A stretch of DNA of 64,000 bases from Paraclostridium tenue (GTDB taxonomy: Bacteria; Bacillota; Clostridia; Peptostreptococcales; Peptostreptococcaceae): the NCBI RefSeq assembly GCF_039521565.1, contig NZ_BAAACP010000010.1, forward strand, positions 62,001 through 126,000, written 5' to 3'. How positions within the stretch are numbered: the first letter of the stretch is position 1; every line of letters starts with the position of its first letter. Positions 1-8,113 of this stretch are shown piece after piece. A program made the position numbers and the translations under genes. The notes under the pieces are model-generated. The model ran no database searches, was not told where the DNA came from, and worked only from the letters and a program-made list of their open reading frames with translations.

Positions 1-202
1 TAAGCATGAAATTAGAAAGCTTATAGGGGCTACTACTATAAAAGGATATTCTTTAATTCCTTTAAGTGTTTATCTTAAAAATGGTAAAGTAAAAGTAGAG
101 CTTGCTTTAGCAAAAGGTAAGAAATTATATGATAAACGTCAAGACTTAGCTAAAAAAGATGCTAATAGACGTATTGAAAGAGAATTATCTGGTAGATACT
201 AG
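1..202 (+). CDS. smpB: SsrA-binding protein SmpB, C-terminal part
   Basis: Partial gene cut by the window edge; the frame runs from base 2 to a TAG at 200-202. SmpB binds tmRNA and carries it to stalled ribosomes for trans-translation. The visible 66 residues hold the family's typical C-terminal half: an IPLSVYLKNGKVKVELALAKG stretch (beta barrel) followed by GKKLYDKRQDLAKKDANRR, the basic tail that enters the decoding centre. The ssrA gene follows 123 bp downstream on the same strand, the usual clostridial order. Assignment rests on these motifs and on the tmRNA neighbour. Confidence 0.95.
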   Translation, partial: KHEIRKLIGATTIKGYSLIPLSVYLKNGKVKVELALAKGKKLYDKRQDLAKKDANRRIERELSGRY

Positions 203-325
203 TATTAATTCCAATGAGATAATATTGCTTTTGTTTTTAAAAAGTTTTATTATATAGATAACAACTTAATAATAAATGGTGAAAAAAAGTTTGCGAAAAA
301 GTCTTAAGGACTATAAAACTACCAC

Positions 326-675
326 GGGGGCGTAATGGTTTCGACGTGGGTTTGGAACTTGAGGCTGCGTGTCGTGTTACTCTGGGTCACGTAAAAACTG
401 GGGAATTTAAAATAAACGCAAACGATAATTACGCTTTAGCAGCTTAATGACTGCTCGTCCCGCCTAAGCCCTCCTGCCGGCTAGGCCTGGATGTCATCTA
501 TGCAGGGAACTACTTTCGGGGTGTCTCGACCGAGAGTGGACTAATCGGGACTGGTCAATCACATAGCTTGCCACTGGGCGATGTGTGCGACGAGATTTAA
601 ATCAGATGGCTACACACGTAGATGCAGCGAGGAAAAGACTTGCGGACAGGGGTTCGACTCCCCTCGTCTCCACCA
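326..675 (+). ncRNA. ssrA: tmRNA (transfer-messenger RNA)
   Basis: About 350 nt. The 5' end GGGGGCG (326-332) pairs with CGTCTCC (665-671), followed by A and an encoded CCA (673-675), giving the alanyl acceptor arm. GGTTCGACTCC near 651-661 is the T arm. The tag reading frame is at 418-447: resume codon GCA, then AAC GAT AAT TAC GCT TTA GCA GCT and stop, giving an encoded tag ANDNYALAA, the expected hydrophobic ALAA degron. Works with SmpB to rescue stalled ribosomes. The 3' end is a frequent integration site for mobile elements, relevant to the integrase remnant downstream. Confidence 0.97.
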
Positions 676-704
676 ATAAATGCTTTGTAAAAGCTATACA
701 GATT

Positions 705-743
705 GGAATTGCTTAATTTAAAAAATTAAGCAATTCCTTTTTT
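705..743 (+). terminator. Rho-independent terminator of ssrA
   Basis: GGAATTGCTTAATT at 705-718 pairs perfectly with AATTAAGCAATTCC at 724-737 and is followed by a run of six T. It lies 30 bp after the tmRNA 3' end. Confidence 0.9.
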
Positions 744-1040
744 ATTATAAAAAAACACAATAGTAACACAACCATAGTAATAAAAAATATAAAATTAATG
801 TGAAGTCTATAAAATTATTAGATATATATGATCAACTTAACTTATTATAAATTAAATTCATATAATTTATCAACAAGGAAAACAACATATAAACTAACTA
901 TGTAAATAAACCATATAGAAAATGCTTTGAAGGTATTAAATATGGATATAATACTATGTAGAATATAAATATGTAGAATATAGACTTTTTAAATGTTATA
1001 ATTAAGGTATAGTAAACGGAAGTTATACAGGAGGTTAATT
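744..1040. other. Intergenic region with candidate promoter
   Basis: Very AT-rich; no coding region seen. An extended -10 box (TG, one base, TATAAT) lies at 994-1002, about 40 bp before the next gene; no good -35 is visible. A strong Shine-Dalgarno sequence (AGGAGG) precedes the ATG at 1041. Confidence 0.4.
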
Positions 1041-1778
1041 ATGAAAATTGATAATATAGGATTTAATTTATATATGCCTAAGGTAGACAATATAAGAAGG
1101 TTTGCCTATGATATAGAACAAGAACTAAAGGAATATTTTATCACGCCATTTAATATAATTCCTATACCAGATGATGCACCAGAGGAAATACCTAGAATTA
1201 TAGCTAAATCTCAAAATGGGCATAGTGAACTTAGTATATCTTCTATAAATATTAATTTAAATATAGAATTTGATGATATTTATAATCGAGATATAGATAG
1301 GTGTTTTGATTATATTAAAGAGAGAATAAGTAAATTAATTGACGTATTCTCTAAGTATTCGGATGGTAAATTCTTATTTTCAGGTATAATATCAAGGGTA
1401 ATTATAGATGACATAGAAGACCCGATAGGTTTTTTAAGCAATAATTTTTTAAATGTTAAAAGTAATAATAAATTATACAATATGTCTGAAAAAATGGCAT
1501 ATTTATTAGATGACACATATTATTTAAACTTTAATATATATAATATAAGAACATTTGAGGGAGTTATAAGTGAGAATAAGGTTAAACCAGATGTAAAGGA
1601 GATTAGTCATTATATGTCTATAGATATAGATATGAATGACAAGTATGGATATAATCATAATGAAGATCATATATGTACAAAAGATACAATTGATCACATA
1701 ATAAAAAGCATAAAATATAATATAAATCAAAATATTAATAATATAATAGAAAAGAAGGAGTTGATATTAAGTGAATAA
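1041..1778 (+). CDS. Unknown protein, first gene of a three-gene cassette
   Basis: 245 residues, soluble, acidic and rich in Ile/Asn; no signal peptide or membrane segment. I do not recognise a family with confidence. The alternating hydrophobic pattern in the middle (beta strands) followed by a helical C-terminus loosely recalls TIGR04255-like proteins found in accessory regions, but this is only an impression. The start has a strong SD (AGGAGG, 7 bp before ATG). The stop overlaps the GTG start of the next gene by 8 bp, so the two are translationally coupled. Position beside ssrA and an integrase remnant suggests mobile-element cargo; a defence or persistence role is speculation. Confidence 0.7.
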   Translation: MKIDNIGFNLYMPKVDNIRRFAYDIEQELKEYFITPFNIIPIPDDAPEEIPRIIAKSQNGHSELSISSININLNIEFDDIYNRDIDRCFDYIKERISKLIDVFSKYSDGKFLFSGIISRVIIDDIEDPIGFLSNNFLNVKSNNKLYNMSEKMAYLLDDTYYLNFNIYNIRTFEGVISENKVKPDVKEISHYMSIDIDMNDKYGYNHNEDHICTKDTIDHIIKSIKYNINQNINNIIEKKELILSE

Positions 1779-2160
1779 TTATTTAAATAAACCAATAGTT
1801 ACAGCAGGTTTAATAGCTTCTATGGTATCAGTAGTATCTATTGATACATCAATGATGCCAAATAGTAGTAGATATTATCAATGTAGTGAATATTCGTTAG
1901 GTTCTAATAAGCATTTTTCTTATAATAGAAACAACTTCAAAAAAACAAACTTGCAAGAAAGCACAAGCATCAGTGATGAAAAATTTGGTATATATGATGA
2001 TCAAAATCAAAGATATATTTTAAAAAATTCATATGATAAAAGCATTAGTGATATAACAAACTTATTTGGGGAAATGACCTATTTATCTAAAGCGGGACAG
2101 GAAGAGTATAATAGCATAGTAAATAATTTATTTGAAGATACGGATATACAACTTTTCTAA
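1771..2160 (+). CDS. Unknown small protein with N-terminal hydrophobic segment
   Basis: 129 residues from a GTG start, with GAAGGAG about 10 bp upstream inside the preceding gene. Residues 8-26 are hydrophobic (IVTAGLIASMVSVVSI) and could be a weak membrane anchor or signal peptide; the rest is polar, Ser/Asn/Tyr rich. No family recognised. It overlaps the gene before it by 8 bp and ends 5 bp before the next ATG, so all three probably form one transcription unit. The downstream protein lies in another frame with no clear SD of its own, so a split single gene (frameshift near 2155-2165) is an alternative reading. Confidence 0.6.
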   Translation: MNNYLNKPIVTAGLIASMVSVVSIDTSMMPNSSRYYQCSEYSLGSNKHFSYNRNNFKKTNLQESTSISDEKFGIYDDQNQRYILKNSYDKSISDITNLFGEMTYLSKAGQEEYNSIVNNLFEDTDIQLF

Positions 2161-2165
2161 AAATT

Positions 2166-2756
2166 ATGATACAAGAATTTATTGATTTTACAAGTGAGGT
2201 TATACCGAGTATAAGTCCCTATACAAAAGAAGGTATAAAGTCTGCTCTTGAGCAATTTAGAACAGGTAATAAAAAATTTCATACTACTATGGATAATAAC
2301 TTTGAAATACTTACGCAAGGAGATATATTAGATAACATCCCATTTTATAATGTAAATAAAGATACTGGAAAGCTTCAGGTTTATAGAGGTAGAGGTTTAA
2401 TTTTAAATAATACATGTGACTGTGACAGAGATGAAAATATATTGATAGCACCATTTATACCTATACACAACTTAAAAAAAGATAGACAATCTGTAATATC
2501 TAACAGAGCATATGGATATTTATATTTGCCAGATAATAATTTAGATGATTCAGTTGTTGATTTTAGTCTCGCAAATACATATAAACGGGAGCTTATAGTT
2601 AAAAGTATTGAAGATAATAAAGTAACTAAATTTAAATCTTTGAATGCATATGGATATTATTTATTTATATGCAAGTTAACAATATATCTTCTTAGACCAG
2701 AGGACGCTGAGGTTAATGCTAGAAGAATAGGTGATGTAGATAAAAATTCAAAATAG
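2166..2756 (+). CDS. Unknown protein with GDIL and CDCDRD motifs
   Basis: 196 residues. The central part has a pattern also seen in uncharacterised accessory-region proteins: LTQGDILDNIPF (residues 49-60), a strand ending in GLILNNTCDCDRDENI, then a hydrophobic IAPFIPI. The Cys-Asp-Cys-Asp segment might bind metal or act catalytically; that is inference. A hydrophobic stretch sits near the C-terminus. No SD precedes the ATG, so translation is probably coupled to the upstream gene, or the two are pieces of a frameshifted gene. Third and last gene of the cassette; a terminator follows. Confidence 0.6.
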   Translation: MIQEFIDFTSEVIPSISPYTKEGIKSALEQFRTGNKKFHTTMDNNFEILTQGDILDNIPFYNVNKDTGKLQVYRGRGLILNNTCDCDRDENILIAPFIPIHNLKKDRQSVISNRAYGYLYLPDNNLDDSVVDFSLANTYKRELIVKSIEDNKVTKFKSLNAYGYYLFICKLTIYLLRPEDAEVNARRIGDVDKNSK

Positions 2757-2764
2757 GAAATTAA

Positions 2765-2799
2765 AAGGAATCTATTGTAAATGATAGGATTCCTTTTTT
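2765..2799 (+). terminator. Terminator of the three-gene cassette
   Basis: AAGGAATCTAT pairs with ATAGGATTCCTT (one bulged G) and is followed by a T run. It separates the cassette from the convergent integrase remnant. Confidence 0.85.
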
Positions 2800-2818
2800 A
2801 TTAAATTATATACTTGGG

Positions 2819-3890
2819 TTATAAATTAAATATATCATTTAATTTATCAACAGCTTCCAATTTAGTATTTTCCATAACATGAGTATATATATCCATAGTT
2901 ATACTAATATCATAATGTCCAATAAGCACCTGAACAGTCTTAGGTGGGACATTAGCTTCAAATAATCTAGTAGCATAAGTATGTCTTAATCTATGAAACT
3001 TTAAAGGTTCGATATTCAACTTAGTTAATATACTCTTTAAGTTACGGGTAGGTCTTTTATCATCCAAAGGATAGCCTAAGTTATCACAGAATATATAATC
3101 GTTATTGGCATATAACTCGCCAAGTTGTAATTTATTTTTAGATTGTTGGACTTTATGCTCCTTAAGTTTAATTAATATATTTTTAGGGATTAGAATAGTT
3201 CTTATTGAATTTTTAGTCTTTGGCATTTACTCAATTACTTTTGATTCTCTATTACCGTTTCTATCTATTTCAGTAACACTTTGTAATGTTCTATTGATAG
3301 TTAGATTACCAGTATTAAAATCTATATCACCCTAATATTTCACCAAGTCTAAAAGCAGTTAAGAATAATATTTCTAATTCATGGCCAACTAAAGCAGCTA
3401 TAAGACTTTTTTGTTGCTTTGGAGTTAACATTTTTATTTCTCGAGTAGTATTATCTTTAGGTAATGTAACTAATTTATAATAATTTTTTTGAGTATATTC
3501 TTGTTTTTCAGCTTCGGCCAAGCAGGGTTTAAGTCTAGTATTTAAACTTTTAATAGTAGATGTAGGATTTTTATTATTGTCTATTAAGTAATTATAGTAC
3601 TTTTGCAAATGAGTAGCCCTTAAGTCCTTTAATTTAAGCCTTCCTAATTTAGTATCTTTTATATAATTTCTATATATAACTTCATATTTTTTAAATGATT
3701 TAGGTTTTAAATCTTTTATTCTGTAATCAAATATCAAAATACAATACCATTGTTCAAAGTTAATTTATCATCGCTAGGTAAAGCGCCTAGACTAAGTTGT
3801 TTTTTACATTCTTCAGGTTTGGATTTAACCTCTTTTTGAGTCTTTCCATAGAATTGTTTTCTAATTAGCTTATCATTTTCATATCTACTA
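2819..3890 (-). pseudogene. Tyrosine recombinase (integrase), broken
   Basis: Reading the minus strand from about 3890, all parts of a Tn916/ICE-type integrase appear in order but in different frames. First comes an N-terminal arm-binding fragment (YENDKLIRKQFYGKTQKEVK). It runs into a stop and frame change near 3738. The core-binding domain and first catalytic Arg (AFRLGEILG) follow, ending at a frameshift near 3327. A strand segment then ends in an in-frame TAA just before 3226, in VIE*MPKTKNS; CAA to TAA would explain it. The catalytic C-terminus from 3226 carries HRLRH, GH and the Tyr of MDIYTHV. At least two frameshifts and one nonsense change make it inactive. It probably drove integration at ssrA. 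Confidence 0.85.
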
Positions 3891-4301
3891 GAAGATATGA
3901 AAGCTCTTCAACCTTTAGACGAATATTTTATTGAAAAAGGGTGTATTCTTCGCATATAAGATTGCATTTTTTTATGTATTACATAAGCAATTTACAAAAT
4001 GAATATTTAATTCAAAAATGATAAACAGAAAAAGCAACTAATACCAATATGTGTAAGTTAGTTTTACTATCTAAAGTATTCTATATAATTATAATGATGT
4101 ACATTCTTATATTTTATTTATGACTATAGATTGAATAGCGTATTGTGGACAAATAAAAAGGTACATATTATAATTAATATAGTCGAAACACTTTTAACCG
4201 AGTGTCCATTGAGGTTGGCATTCTTAATGCTGATGATGACAGGCTGGATTCTTATGATATTAAAACTTATAAGATGTTTTATTTTAAAAGGAGTGATGCC
4301 G

Positions 4302-4424
4302 ATGTATGACAACTTACTTGAAACTGGATTTTGGATATACTCTGTTATAGGAATTATAATAACAATACAAAGTGCTAAGACGCCATCTCAGCCTTATAGA
4401 TTTAATCTACTGATGAGACTGTGA
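4302..4424 (+). CDS. Small membrane peptide, possible type I toxin or holin-like
   Basis: 40 residues starting at ATG 4302, with AAGGAG at 4288-4293 giving 8-bp spacing; an in-frame ATG at 4296 is too close to the SD. One transmembrane segment (residues about 7-22, ending IGIIITIQ) and a polar, Pro-containing tail. Size and shape (short N-terminus starting MYD, one helix, charged tail) resemble the short holin-like or type I toxin peptides of Firmicutes, but the sequence is not one I can name. A longer frame opens at 4131 without an SD. It lies in the decayed element, between the integrase remnant and a bidirectional terminator. Confidence 0.4.
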   Translation: MYDNLLETGFWIYSVIGIIITIQSAKTPSQPYRFNLLMRL

Positions 4425-4464
4425 AACTCAGTCGAAAAGGCTATATAATTGAATAGAATTAAAT

Positions 4465-4499
4465 AAAAAAGATATACTGAATTCAGTATGTCTTTTTTA
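4465..4499. terminator. Bidirectional terminator
   Basis: GATATACTG-AATT-CAGTATGTC hairpin with an A run on the left and a T run on the right. It can serve the small peptide gene on the plus strand and the 2-TM gene on the minus strand. Confidence 0.85.
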
Positions 4500-4548
4500 T
4501 TTAAATAATTTTATAATCATTTTTAATGATTTTATATTATAGTATAGC

Positions 4549-4995
4549 CTACTGAGTATTAACTTTTAAATCATTGAGAGCTTTTAGCTCTATAGCATAA
4601 ATAATTTTATCTGAATGAGATTCTTGATAGTCTTTAGATGCTTGCTTTATAAATAAAAATAGAATAAAAGAAAGCATTAAAAAGAAGATTAAAAAACTAT
4701 TACCTACAAATATATTAGGTAGATTTTTATTATTAAAATATATAGCAAAACTGTTAGTTACAATAGCGGTAATAATTGATAGCATTATAGCGGTGAAAAA
4801 GTTAGAAAAAATACAAATATTATTATTTTTTTTATATAAATTATTTTCCGTGTTAATAATTAGTAGATCAATTTCATGAACTGATAGATTTTGATCATTA
4901 TAGAACTTATAAATGCTTTTATAAAGACCTATATTTTTATGAAGTTCTGACTCAGATTCACTTAGTATATATTGTAGTTTTGTATTATTACTCAT
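4549..4995 (-). CDS. Two-TM membrane protein of unknown function
   Basis: 148 residues with AAGGGGG 6 bp before ATG. The N-terminal 60 residues are predicted helical and polar (a short coiled-coil-like segment), then two hydrophobic helices (about 62-85 and 95-115) joined by a short loop with Asn/Lys, then a charged cytoplasmic tail. The architecture resembles two-helix effector proteins such as SLATT domains, but I cannot confirm the family. It is a single-gene unit inside the decayed element. Alternative: an ordinary membrane protein of the element with no defence role. Confidence 0.65.
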   Translation of the reverse strand: MSNNTKLQYILSESESELHKNIGLYKSIYKFYNDQNLSVHEIDLLIINTENNLYKKNNNICIFSNFFTAIMLSIITAIVTNSFAIYFNNKNLPNIFVGNSFLIFFLMLSFILFLFIKQASKDYQESHSDKIIYAIELKALNDLKVNTQ

Positions 4996-5677
4996 AGGAT
5001 ACCCCCTTTTTATTGTCGATTGTATTATACATCAAATTAAGGAAAAATACGACTGATATAAACTAGAATATATTGAGCTAAGCAATATGGCATGTATGTA
5101 ATATTAATATAATTATTTCTTTTTACAATAGAAGTTTTACAAAACACACAAATAGTTTCAAAACGACGAATCTATTGCTAATTTAGTTATAGTATTGAAA
5201 TTACTATTCTTATTTAGAGTAGTTATGTTGTTTTATATGTAGTACTCCAGAAATCTATTTATATATAAGAGTAAACATTTATTAATTGAATGAAATAGGG
5301 GAGAGACTTATTTGCGATTATTAATACTTACTAGACAAGTGAACATCAATATATTGCATTTAGGAAAGTATAAAATTCTAGATTTTAAGAAGTTTAGATA
5401 GTTAAACTATTTGAGCTTATTTTTTATTTATCTAAAATATAAAGTCTTATAAATAGTTATGACCTTGTATTTTAGATTAAAGGAGGTTTGGAATAGATTA
5501 GCAGGGTAATTTTATACCTAGAATTTTTAAAATGGATTTAAATAAGTTTAGAACGAAATAACACAACTAAAATTTAATATTATAAAAATATGGTTAGTTT
5601 AAATAATAAATTTAGCTATATATATTGTAAATACTATATTATATAAGAATGAAAAAACTATTAAAAATAGCACACTA
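4996..5677. other. Long AT-rich non-coding stretch
   Basis: No convincing gene. A 30-codon frame starts at TTG 5311 after GGGGAGAG and may be a gene remnant, but the peptide is unrecognisable. AAAGGAGG at 5479-5487 looks like an orphan ribosome binding site with no open frame after it. This looks like decayed mobile-element DNA. Confidence 0.4.
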
Positions 5678-5702
5678 GACTACTCTCATCTCCAACATTA
5701 AA
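5678..5702 (+). repeat. Degenerate copy of the ssrA 3' end (candidate att site)
   Basis: Bases 5678-5702 match tmRNA bases 656-680 at 20 of 25 positions without gaps, including the block TCTCCA. In an AT-rich non-coding region this C-rich stretch stands out. A strong hairpin follows at once, as a terminator does after ssrA. This fits a displaced ssrA 3' end left by an element that integrated into ssrA. The five mismatches would be drift after displacement. Chance similarity cannot be ruled out. Confidence 0.35.
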
Positions 5703-5749
5703 TAGCCTAAAAGATATTAGCAATTAGCTAATATCTTTTAGGTTATTTT
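5702..5749. terminator. Strong hairpin terminator
   Basis: ATAGCCTAAAAGATATTAGC and GCTAATATCTTTTAGGTTAT form a 20-bp stem with one G-U pair and a 5-nt loop, followed by TTTTA. No gene ends directly before it on the plus strand, so it may be a leftover of the displaced site. Confidence 0.75.
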
Positions 5750-5882
5750 ACTCTCAATTTAAATTTAAAATTAGTAAAATAATTTCTTCAAATATTTTTC
5801 TCAAATACTTTATTTGAAAATTTACATCCACAAGTGCTATCATGACCTCATAAGACAAAACGAAACAAAATAGGAGGAAATG

Positions 5883-6083
5883 ATGAACTATAAACCCAAC
5901 ACAAAACTAATAAAACTACACATGCTAAAAAAAGGCTACTCAATAACAAAACTAGCAAACAAAAGCAACCTAGGAAAATCAACAGTATCAAGACTAATAA
6001 ACCAAACAGGAACACCAAGAATAGAAACAATCTACAAAATAGCTAAAGCCTTAGATATAGAAGTAAAAGATATAACAATATAA
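5883..6083 (+). CDS. Xre/Cro-family transcriptional regulator
   Basis: 66 residues, essentially a single HTH_3 domain. Recognisable HTH: YSITKLANKSNLGKSTVSRL followed by PRIETIYKIAKALDIEVKDI. Tandem ATGs at 5880 and 5883; the second has better spacing from AGGAGG (5873-5878). It lies 19 bp before the primase gene and is probably co-transcribed. Likely a repressor or switch of the element, as in phages and phage satellites. The coding strand here is strikingly rich in A and C and poor in G, unlike the chromosomal genes nearby, consistent with foreign origin. Confidence 0.85.
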   Translation: MNYKPNTKLIKLHMLKKGYSITKLANKSNLGKSTVSRLINQTGTPRIETIYKIAKALDIEVKDITI

Positions 6084-6102
6084 AAGAATAAGGGGGGATA
6101 AA

Positions 6103-7707
6103 ATGTATAAACAATATATAGAGGAAATAAAAAATATTAGAGATTTAGAAACAGTAATAAACTACTACTATCCAAGCCAATTAAGAAAAAATAAAATGAA
6201 ATGTCCATTTCACAACGACAAATCACCAAGCCTTCAAATAGCAGACAAAGGAAATGGAGCTTTTTACAAATGCTTTGGATGTGGGGTAGGTGGAGATATA
6301 ATTGATTTTATAAAAAGAGTAGAACAAATAAACTTTATAGAAGCTTTAAAAAAAGCCTACCAAATATTAAACAGACCACTAACATTACCTACAAAAAGAA
6401 CTATCAGACTAAATTCAGTAAACAAAACTAAAATAAACGAATATTACAACAAGCAAGTAAAAGAAGCTATAAAAGAAAAAAACTTAGACAAAGCATTTGA
6501 ACTAAGCTGTAAGCAAGAAAAAGAAATAAGTCAAAACTATCATATAAACTTTCCTTATTTAGATTCTAAAAATAGACCTCAAAAAATATGGGACAACTTA
6601 GATGTACTATTAAAACATAATAATATAAATGTAGTTTACAACGAAATAGTTAAAGATATTGAAATAACTGGATTAGAAGGAGCTAATATAGAAAGTCAGT
6701 TAGTAGATATACATTCACTTTGCAATAAATATGGATTTTCTCTAAGTCTAAATACAATACAATCTTTCATACATCGTATAGCTTACAACAATTCATACAA
6801 TCCAGTAGTAGATTATCTAAGAAATTGCTATATGGAATTTGATGGAGAAAGCAAATACATACAAATGTTATGTGATGCACTTATAACTAGAAGGGATTAT
6901 GACCAAGAGTTAAAAAAGTTATTAATAAGAAAGTGGTTATTAAACACAGCTAACATTGTATTTAATGATGGAAATACTAACATAGAAGGAATATTAACAT
7001 TACAAGGAAAGCAAGGTATAGGTAAAACAAGATTAATAAGAAAGCTAATACCTATGTATGTTAAAACAGGACTAGAGCTAGACCCAAGTGATAAGGATAA
7101 AGTTTATCAATGTATAAAATATTGGGTATGTGAACTAGGTGAGTTAGATTCAACTCTTAAAAAAGACTTAGCAAAGTTAAAAGCTTTTATAACTGAGCAA
7201 ATGGATGAGTTTAGAAGACCTTATGGATTAGTACCTATTAAATATCCAAGAAAAACATCTTTTTATGCAACGGTGAATAATGAAGAATTCTTAAAAGATG
7301 AATCAGGAAACAGAAGGTATTGGGTAATTCCTATTGAAAAGATAGATTTTGATTTGATAGATAAAATTGATATAGATAAATTATGGGGAGAAGTAATGTA
7401 TTTAAAAGAAGAAAATATGGAAACTACCTATTTAAATCAAAGTCAAATAGAAAGGTTAAATACTAGCAATGCTGATTTTAAGGTTATGAATCAATTGGAA
7501 CTAGGCATTAATATGGAGTTTGATTGGGATGCTGATAAAATTATGTGGAATTGGAAGTCGTCTACTGAAATAGCAAATAGACTGCGTTTAAAATCTAGTA
7601 AAGGTTTAAGAGCTACACTAGAAAGTTATGGTGCTAAGTATAAAAAAGTTGGTAATAAAAGAGGTTATAACACGCCACCATACAAATACATAATGTCCAT
7701 TAGTTGA
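6103..7707 (+). CDS. CHC2 primase-like / VapE-type helicase replication protein
   Basis: 534 residues; SD AGGGGGG 6 bp before ATG. Residues 34-60 form a DnaG-type zinc ribbon (C34-x2-H37-x19-C57-x2-C60). No Toprim domain is evident. Residues about 260-450 are a virulence-associated E (VapE) superfamily 3-like ATPase: Walker A GKQGIGKT at 302-309, then acidic motif CELGEL and FYATVNNEEFL...GNRRYWVIP, the family's sensor block. Such fusions start replication of phages, satellites and integrative elements. The first third has A/C-rich codons while the last part looks more like the host. No other replication, packaging or capsid genes are near, so it is probably a relic or minimal element. Confidence 0.88.
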   Translation: MYKQYIEEIKNIRDLETVINYYYPSQLRKNKMKCPFHNDKSPSLQIADKGNGAFYKCFGCGVGGDIIDFIKRVEQINFIEALKKAYQILNRPLTLPTKRTIRLNSVNKTKINEYYNKQVKEAIKEKNLDKAFELSCKQEKEISQNYHINFPYLDSKNRPQKIWDNLDVLLKHNNINVVYNEIVKDIEITGLEGANIESQLVDIHSLCNKYGFSLSLNTIQSFIHRIAYNNSYNPVVDYLRNCYMEFDGESKYIQMLCDALITRRDYDQELKKLLIRKWLLNTANIVFNDGNTNIEGILTLQGKQGIGKTRLIRKLIPMYVKTGLELDPSDKDKVYQCIKYWVCELGELDSTLKKDLAKLKAFITEQMDEFRRPYGLVPIKYPRKTSFYATVNNEEFLKDESGNRRYWVIPIEKIDFDLIDKIDIDKLWGEVMYLKEENMETTYLNQSQIERLNTSNADFKVMNQLELGINMEFDWDADKIMWNWKSSTEIANRLRLKSSKGLRATLESYGAKYKKVGNKRGYNTPPYKYIMSIS

Positions 7708-7712
7708 TTTTA

Positions 7713-7736
7713 GGTACAGTAAATGCTGTACCTTTT
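7713..7736 (+). terminator. Terminator of the primase gene
   Basis: GGTACAG and CTGTACC form a 7-bp stem, followed by TTTT, 6 bp after the stop codon. The stem contains the same GTACA core as the repeats downstream. Confidence 0.65.
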
Positions 7737-7776
7737 ATATATTAAGTTAAAACTTTATTTGAAAATACTTTGGAAA

Positions 7777-7957
7777 GTACACTAAAAGTACATAAAGGTA
7801 CACTAAGTTTATTTTTAATGAACTATGTTAAAATATAGAAAAAACAACGGGTTTAAGAATTATACCCACCATAGACACTAGATTAAATAAACTATAAGAG
7901 TATTTTGATAAAAATATATTATTATAGTTAGACTTATTTATTGTGTACTTGCTGTAC
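7777..7957. repeat. GTACA repeats (candidate iterons or regulator sites)
   Basis: Three GTACA copies at 7777, 7788 and 7798, spaced 11 and 10 bp (one helical turn), embedded in aagtacacta-like units. Two copies of the complement TGTAC follow at 7944 and 7953. Placed directly behind a replication gene, they could be iterons of an origin; binding sites for the Xre regulator are an alternative. Confidence 0.35.
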
Positions 7958-8113
7958 TTAATAAAATTAAATATAAATAAATTTAAGTTAAAAACTAAAA
8001 AATTAAAAAAGGAATTTGTATATATTAAATATGAATAAATAGATAAAACTTTAATTTTAGGTAAAATTTATCTAAATAATATACAAAATAAAAAAATAGC
8101 TATAAAGTTTATA

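Noticed and set aside
3105..3335. Plus-strand frame opposite the integrase
   Set aside because: Antisense of the recombinase catalytic region; no SD and no family.
4124..4312. Minus-strand 62-codon frame opposite the small peptide gene
   Set aside because: No SD, and the opposite strand has a better signal; an antisense RNA there remains possible.
5848..6030. Leu/Val-rich minus-strand frame opposite the Xre gene
   Set aside because: Arises from the A/C-rich coding strand of the regulator; no start signals.
7708..8113. CRISPR-like array
   Set aside because: The GTACA repeats are too short and irregular, with no spacer structure; no array was found anywhere in the window.
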